Assembly (NCBI GenBank): GCA_029449235.1
Contig: JANATG010000002.1
Coordinates: 992,001 to 1,056,000, forward strand
Origin: Linnemannia schmuckeri
Taxonomy: Eukaryota; Mortierellomycota; Mortierellomycetes; Mortierellales; Mortierellaceae
Direction: 5' to 3'
DNA: 64,000 nucleotides
Shown here: one piece after another, positions 59,433-64,000 of the stretch
How the letters are laid out: the number at the start of each line of letters is the position of its first letter
How positions within the stretch are numbered: the first letter of the stretch is position 1
Translations under genes and position numbers: made by a program
The notes under the pieces: generated by a model
Database searches by the model: none
What the model saw: only the letters and a program-made list of their open reading frames with translations
Told to the model about the DNA's origin: nothing

Positions 59433-61922
59433 ATGTCCGGACACTACCCTCCAGAGCATGCTGCAAGGCACCCTCATCACTATAGCAACAGCAGCAGCAA
59501 CAGCAGCTACAGCCAAAACACAAACAGATACTCAACTTCATCCAACACAACAGACAGCAGCTATGCCCCACCTCAACGACCACAGCGTGCACGACGTGCC
59601 GCCCCTAATCCAACAACAACGACATCCCTCGGATCTTCTCTCTCACAGATCTCATTACACGACAACTCATCCCACTCATCCCTACCAAGCAACAATCTCA
59701 AAGATGGCCACAGGGTTATTGCCTCCTCCGACAAGGATCTCCCTGAACCACCAAGGCCCATTAGGAGGTCGAATCGAGACTTTCGAATTATTCCTCCGGC
59801 AGACGAGGTCGAGACCCTGACTGAAACACAACTCCAGGAGAGCATACGCCAACTCCCTAAAAAGTCCTCCTCTCGACCACCTTCTGTCAGTCTCAGCCAG
59901 GGTATATCCTCAACAAGGGCCTATCAGGAACCAGTCCTCCAATTAAACAACGTAGAAGAAGACGACGAGGAGAGCTATTTTGGTGATATCCTCGACAAGT
60001 ACTGCAACTCAGACGATGAGGACAACCCTTCCTCTCCCGGAGCACCTTCTCCCATCTCGACCCCAGACTGGAGGACTTCCTCAAACGACCAATTGCCCAC
60101 ACCACCCAGTTCCCGTTCGTCTCTTCTCCCTGTCGTCCCTCCACCAAGACGGGGGGCAGGAGCAGGAACAGGAGTAGCCACATTGGCTGCATCACTGGGT
60201 CAGGATTCTTCGATCGACTCGAGTAGGACACGCAGTCGGAATAACAGTGCATCAGGAACGTCTCCATCGCCTTCTTCATCCTACACGCCGTCTCCAGCCA
60301 ACCCTGCGACCGCAAAGTTCAACATGTACCTACACGCCGGATCTTCTAGAGAGAGCCATGATTCGCTCTCGAAATTGGCTACGCCCTCTTCATCCCCTGG
60401 CCAATCACCAGCCTCAGCTACCACGCGAGCATACACCAAGCGGCCTCCTCCTCCGCCCAAGGATGCAATAGAACCGGGTCACTTCTCGCGTGTAGCATCC
60501 GCATCCTCCTCCCAACAAAGCTCACACTCTGGAACATGGAACCACAATAATGGCTCGCTTTCAGATCTCAAAGAGCATCGTCCTGAACCCCCTCTCAAGG
60601 ACAGCTCCAGGCGCGTTCATCACAGTAGCAACAACAACAGCAAACACCATGCCTCGAGCAACCGTAGCAGCAACCAGAGCGCCTCTTCCCATCCATCATT
60701 GCTGTCGCTCGACTACCACCACCAGTCTTCCGGCCATCATATCAGCAGTTTCGCAGACGCAGTTGAGACAACAATGAATCGCCACAGAGCCGCACCTCCA
60801 GTCCCTAGTTCACATTCAGGACACTCTCACAGCAACGACCGCACGCCATCGTCATCAACATCTACGACTGCAAGAGAGAGTTCGTCTAGCCATGGTCACT
60901 CTGGCCAGTCGTCATCGCGCCACGGACAGGATAGGGAGGGTTCTGGTGGCCATTCATCGTATCACCGTCATGAGTCGGTTGGACTAGGACATAGACACGA
61001 GCAGCATGGACATTCTCAAATCCAGGAGCGCAGTCGTTCCCTGCCACCTCAGGCGCGCCCAGATCATCATCAGAGCCATTCAAATTCGTCGCAACAACAA
61101 CACAACTACAAATCATCCCCGATGCAGGATACTCCTTATCGCATGCAGGGGCAGGGTTCTTCATCTCAACTTGATTTCGCGAGCTCGGGATACAAGTCGG
61201 CCTCGACTCCTCCTTTTGCCTCGTCGCGCTCTTCAAGTCAGGCTCCCACGTATATTGACGAACGTACCCGAATTCATAGCCATACCTCGATCTCGACTAA
61301 TGGATCGTCTGGGAGGTATGCTCCCTCGGGTGGCCTCAAGTCTGCGCTTCTCAAGACGCCCATTGCTCGTGCTCGCGCCAAGGAGTCCAAAGGCTCTCGT
61401 AAGGTGATCTTTGGTGAGATGATCACCATTGTCACGATCGAGCGTACGCCAACACCACCTCCAGTCGCACCCTTGGACAAGAAGGCTAAGAAGAAGTTGC
61501 TGCAGTCCAAGAAGGCCGCGAGCAAGGATGGCAAGGGTCAGACGCAGAACTTTGATCCGGAATACGACGCCAAGTACTATGACGCACCTTATACCCCGAC
61601 GCCTGCTGAGGTCGTCATCACGACCGCGCCTTGGGTAGGTAACCCTAACTGGGATGAGGAGAGACAAAACTCCAAGTTTTACTATGATGACGAGTTGGAC
61701 TACGAGTACTACGACGATGAGTACGAGGCGCCTCATGGGTCTGACATCCGGCTGGGGCCTGAGGATGGCGATGAAGATGATGAAGATGAGGACGAGGATG
61801 AGGAGGAGTATCGGGCCCGGCCCTGGGGTCATGGCATTGCCGGACCTGGTGGGGCGTTGCCCAAGAAGAAGGGTGGCATGTTCAAGTTCAAGCGCGCCGT
61901 CAACCGTCTCTTCCTCAACTAG
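59433..61922 (+). CDS. Unknown Ser/His-rich protein with conserved-looking C-terminus
   Basis: A single open frame of 829 residues without introns. The family was not recognised. Residues 1-620 are low complexity (Ser, Asn, His, Pro), likely disordered. The last ~190 residues look more constrained: SRKVIFGEMITIVTIERTP, a Lys-rich piece, FDPEYDAKYYDAPYTPTPAE, APWVGNPNWDEE, YYDDELDYEYYDDEYEAP, an acidic run, and a basic end KKKGGMFKFKRAVNRLF. Such tails often carry protein-binding motifs. No signal peptide or membrane segment is present. The CT-rich leader just before the ATG matches other genes here. Function cannot be assigned. Confidence 0.7.
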   Translation: MSGHYPPEHAARHPHHYSNSSSNSSYSQNTNRYSTSSNTTDSSYAPPQRPQRARRAAPNPTTTTSLGSSLSQISLHDNSSHSSLPSNNLKDGHRVIASSDKDLPEPPRPIRRSNRDFRIIPPADEVETLTETQLQESIRQLPKKSSSRPPSVSLSQGISSTRAYQEPVLQLNNVEEDDEESYFGDILDKYCNSDDEDNPSSPGAPSPISTPDWRTSSNDQLPTPPSSRSSLLPVVPPPRRGAGAGTGVATLAASLGQDSSIDSSRTRSRNNSASGTSPSPSSSYTPSPANPATAKFNMYLHAGSSRESHDSLSKLATPSSSPGQSPASATTRAYTKRPPPPPKDAIEPGHFSRVASASSSQQSSHSGTWNHNNGSLSDLKEHRPEPPLKDSSRRVHHSSNNNSKHHASSNRSSNQSASSHPSLLSLDYHHQSSGHHISSFADAVETTMNRHRAAPPVPSSHSGHSHSNDRTPSSSTSTTARESSSSHGHSGQSSSRHGQDREGSGGHSSYHRHESVGLGHRHEQHGHSQIQERSRSLPPQARPDHHQSHSNSSQQQHNYKSSPMQDTPYRMQGQGSSSQLDFASSGYKSASTPPFASSRSSSQAPTYIDERTRIHSHTSISTNGSSGRYAPSGGLKSALLKTPIARARAKESKGSRKVIFGEMITIVTIERTPTPPPVAPLDKKAKKKLLQSKKAASKDGKGQTQNFDPEYDAKYYDAPYTPTPAEVVITTAPWVGNPNWDEERQNSKFYYDDELDYEYYDDEYEAPHGSDIRLGPEDGDEDDEDEDEDEEEYRARPWGHGIAGPGGALPKKKGGMFKFKRAVNRLFLN

Positions 61923-62216
61923 AGTAGACATCATTCCTTCTGCCCCAACACTTTGTATGATAGCCTTATTTATTTCTTTTTCTGTATAATACTTCTCTTT
62001 TGGGCCAACATAAAATACATCATGAATGCAAACCATCGACCATAACGCACTTGACGGTTTCTTTTTTGTACCATTAAAAATGATATCGGCTCTTGCTTTT
62101 GTTCGATGGGGTTCAACAAGCGCATCCAATGGAATGGCTTGGATGTCATTCTTACTTCCGATATCGCGCGAAAAGCTAGGCGCTCCTCTCGTACTCTTTC
62201 CTGCTTCATCCATCGG

Positions 62217-62218
<2 letters not shown>

Positions 62219-62257
<39 letters not shown>
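62219..62257 (+). repeat. A-run of 39
   Basis: The longest A-run in the window, about 300 bases beyond the stop of the Ser-rich gene and immediately before a small open frame. Confidence 0.95.
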
Positions 62258-62258
<1 letters not shown>

Positions 62259-62262
62259 ATTC

Positions 62263-62571
62263 ATGGAGTACAATTTGATGCAGGTTTTTAGCCAGAAGCG
62301 TGGGTTTGTCATGGAACGTGTCAAAAAGGTCTTCAGGGGCTGGAACGGGCGCCAGACAGGTCTGAACAACAGCACCAACTGGAGCACTAAGAACGGAAAG
62401 AAGAAAGCAGAAGAAGTGAGCCCGACCAGGCGTTGTTGCTTTGCGAGAATAAAATCCAAAGTCAGAAAGGTTTTATTTCGCAGGAAAACAGGGACAGCGA
62501 ACGAGCATTTTCACGCGTCCGTGGCCGGTGCTTTCATTGGTCAACAAAATTCACATAAAGCGCCCAGTTAA
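62263..62571 (+). CDS. Possible small basic protein (102 residues)
   Basis: An ATG five bases after the A-run opens a frame rich in Lys and Arg (VKKVFRGWNGRQTG, RIKSKVRKVLFRRKTG), with many G- or C-ending codons such as CTG AAC AAC AGC ACC. It has no known domain. It could be a real small gene, a remnant, or chance. Confidence 0.25.
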   Translation: MEYNLMQVFSQKRGFVMERVKKVFRGWNGRQTGLNNSTNWSTKNGKKKAEEVSPTRRCCFARIKSKVRKVLFRRKTGTANEHFHASVAGAFIGQQNSHKAPS

Positions 62572-63716
62572 CCGTTCTGTTGTTGTTTTCTTTTCTTTGC
62601 TCTCATTTTCAACTGTTGGAGTGATGAATATGTAAGGTAGACCTTCGTTACTCTTTTTGACCCTGCCTTTGCTGCAGGTTGTTGTTCTCTTCCTCGGGAG
62701 GAAGGGAATGTGGTTGTGGTCAAGGATGGATGGCGAAGGGAAACAGAGCCTTTTGTTTGCTGTTTCTTGATGTTTTTATATTCATTTGCTCACTAACTTA
62801 TTATCCCCTGTCTGTGATTTCGATTATTTTCTTCTTGCGATCGTATTTTTTTTAGTCTTTTTGATGCCTCAGAAAAAAAACATTAAGCTAATTACCCTGG
62901 AGTTGTTCAACTCACCTCCATCAAGGAAACGTGGGTTCAGGAAAGAACCTCTAATGGCCTGAATCCAAGGAATAATAAGCGGGGGAGTGGGGGGGGTTTT
63001 ATGAACGATGACGACAGACATGCCTCGTTGTATCCATTATTATTGTTGCTTGTCCATGCTGTTCTTCCTCATCGCCGACCTCTCACCTTCTCGACTTCCT
63101 GTTTACGAGAGATTTTGGGCAAACGGTTTCTTCCCTGTCTTCTCCGTCGCTAATTGACACCCCATTGGCTAGCGTATCATCCGATCATGCATATTATGTT
63201 GAACACAGGATGGGGAGTGGGATGGGATGAGAAAAGAGAAAAACAACGATTACAACAAACGAGCAAAAAAAAAAAACGAGAGCGTTTGTATTTTTCCTTC
63301 TTTCCATCCCTTGCACCTTTGTGGCATAAGCAAGAAGGAGAGGCCAGAGGTACCAGCACCCAGTACCAAGTGCAACAACGTGCTTAAAGGGATGGCCTAG
63401 TTCTTTGGTCCCTTGATACCCTATTGTACCTATTTCCCAAGAAGAAGGCTCTCATTAGCAAATCACAAACCTACCCTTCTTTTCTCAATTTTCGATTCAC
63501 TCCTGCGTGCGTCCCTCAGTTTTCACCAGCGGCAACCCCTTCCTCTCCTTTCCCATCCCACTTTGTCCTCCTGCAGGTGTATGTATAAAAGAATGTATCC
63601 CCGTCACTTTTTTACATTTTTTTTTCCTTTGTCTTATTTTTTAGTCCTACCCCTCCCTCCTTCTTCCTTCCTTCGCTCTCCCCTATCCTTCCTCCTACCC
63701 CATCCAGCCACCAACA
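62572..63716. promoter_or_regulatory. Intergenic region upstream of the secreted metallophosphatase gene
   Basis: No gene is seen. The final 150 bases before 63717 are strongly CT-rich and probably form the leader of the downstream gene. Confidence 0.5.
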
Positions 63717-64000
63717 ATGCGTTTTTTGGCACTGCTGCCTTTGTTAGCCGTGGCCGTTGCAGCCCACGGTCATGGTCACGATGATGATTCGCACATCGAG
63801 AAGCGTTCCCAACCTGGCGCCCCTCAGCCCAACCCTGTTGATCTTAGCCCCTTGACTTGGGGAGATGTCAACATTATCCACACCACCGGTATGTCATTTG
63901 CGCGTTCTTTCATTTTCAAGATACGTTTCAGTTGTTCGTTCGTACTTCTAACCATCCTTTGGTTCATTTTTCTTGTGTTTTCTTTAATGATAGACACCCA
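63717..64000 (+). CDS. Secreted 5'-nucleotidase / metallophosphatase, N-terminal part (runs off window)
   Basis: Exon 1 is 63717-63888; the next exon starts at 63994 and leaves the window. The protein opens with a signal peptide (MRFLALLPLLAVAVAAH), a His/Asp-rich piece (GHGHDDDSHIEKR) with a likely Lys-Arg processing site, then LTWGDVNIIHTT|DTH rebuilt across the intron. WGDVNxIHTTDTH is the first metal-binding motif (DxH) of calcineurin-like 5'-nucleotidases of the UshA/SMPDL-like type, which remove phosphate from nucleotides outside the cell. The start was chosen because it gives the signal peptide; a longer overlapping frame in this stretch is out of phase. Confidence 0.8.
   Translation, partial: MRFLALLPLLAVAVAAHGHGHDDDSHIEKRSQPGAPQPNPVDLSPLTWGDVNIIHTTGMSFARSFIFKIRFSCSFVLLTILWFIFLVFSLMIDT

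Noticed and set aside
62026..62262. Plus-strand frame running through the 39-base A-run (poly-Lys)
   Set aside because: Translation of a homopolymer with no similarity; the frame is open only because AAA is not a stop.
63413..63784. 123-residue frame overlapping the secreted metallophosphatase start
   Set aside because: It is CT-rich leader sequence in another frame; the ATG at 63717 gives a signal peptide and the DxH motif across the intron.
1..64000. tRNA, rRNA, snRNA genes or CRISPR arrays
   Set aside because: Read by eye for B-box-like motifs and spaced direct repeats and found none; a tRNA or covariance-model scan would settle it.

Overview
The window is nuclear DNA of a fungus. Genes are split by many short GT-AG introns (mostly 60-180 bases, often with an acceptor such as CTAATTAG or CTATAG). 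They are spaced 0.1-3 kb apart on both strands, and the products are typical fungal proteins (fungal TRP/flavin-carrier channel, Vps27, Kri1, saccharolysin-type peptidase). A trithorax/MLL-like protein that starts with a RAMA domain, and the general gene style, point to an early-diverging lineage, most likely Mucoromycota such as Mortierellaceae. That placement is an inference. I saw no bacterial-type features, no tRNA or rRNA, and no CRISPR.

Layout. 1-1045 (+) is the 3' end of the checkpoint kinase CHK1 (KA1 domain). 1560-2307 (-) is a decayed polo-like kinase pseudogene. 2736-9042 (-) is a four-exon gene for a ~2001-residue RAMA / three PHD / ePHD / FYRN / FYRC / SET chromatin protein. 11005-12849 (+) is indoleamine 2,3-dioxygenase. 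13035-16916 (-) is cullin-4 in ten exons. 17776-20387 (-) is the ESCRT-0 subunit Vps27. 21006-26306 (+) is a Snf2/Rad5-type ATPase whose acidic tail is full of SUMO-related motifs. 26417-32999 (-) is a very long TRP/flavin-carrier-like membrane protein. 35360-39099 (+) is a RhoGAP. 40910-44274 (+) is an M3 metallopeptidase with two micro-exons and a MITE in an intron. 44492-47361 (-) is the ribosome-biogenesis factor KRI1. 47532-51425 (-) is an unknown, probably N-myristoylated protein. 53227-56291 (-) is an unknown protein with a predicted winged helix and a coiled coil. 59433-61922 (+) is an unknown Ser-rich protein. The window ends inside a secreted 5'-nucleotidase/metallophosphatase (63717-64000, +).

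There is no operon logic. Genes pair as divergent promoters (9.0-11.0, 20.4-21.0, 33.0-35.4 and 56.3-59.4 kb) or convergent tails (12.85-13.03, 26.3-26.4 and 44.3-44.5 kb). Leaders tend to be CT-rich on the sense strand just before the start codon. Several chromatin and ubiquitin/SUMO factors sit close together (CHK1, MLL-like protein, CUL4, Snf2 protein), but nothing in the sequence shows a functional cluster.

Exon borders were worked out by eye from reading-frame continuity, splice signals and family alignment. Total lengths divide by three for every complete gene. The least certain junctions are stated in the entries.
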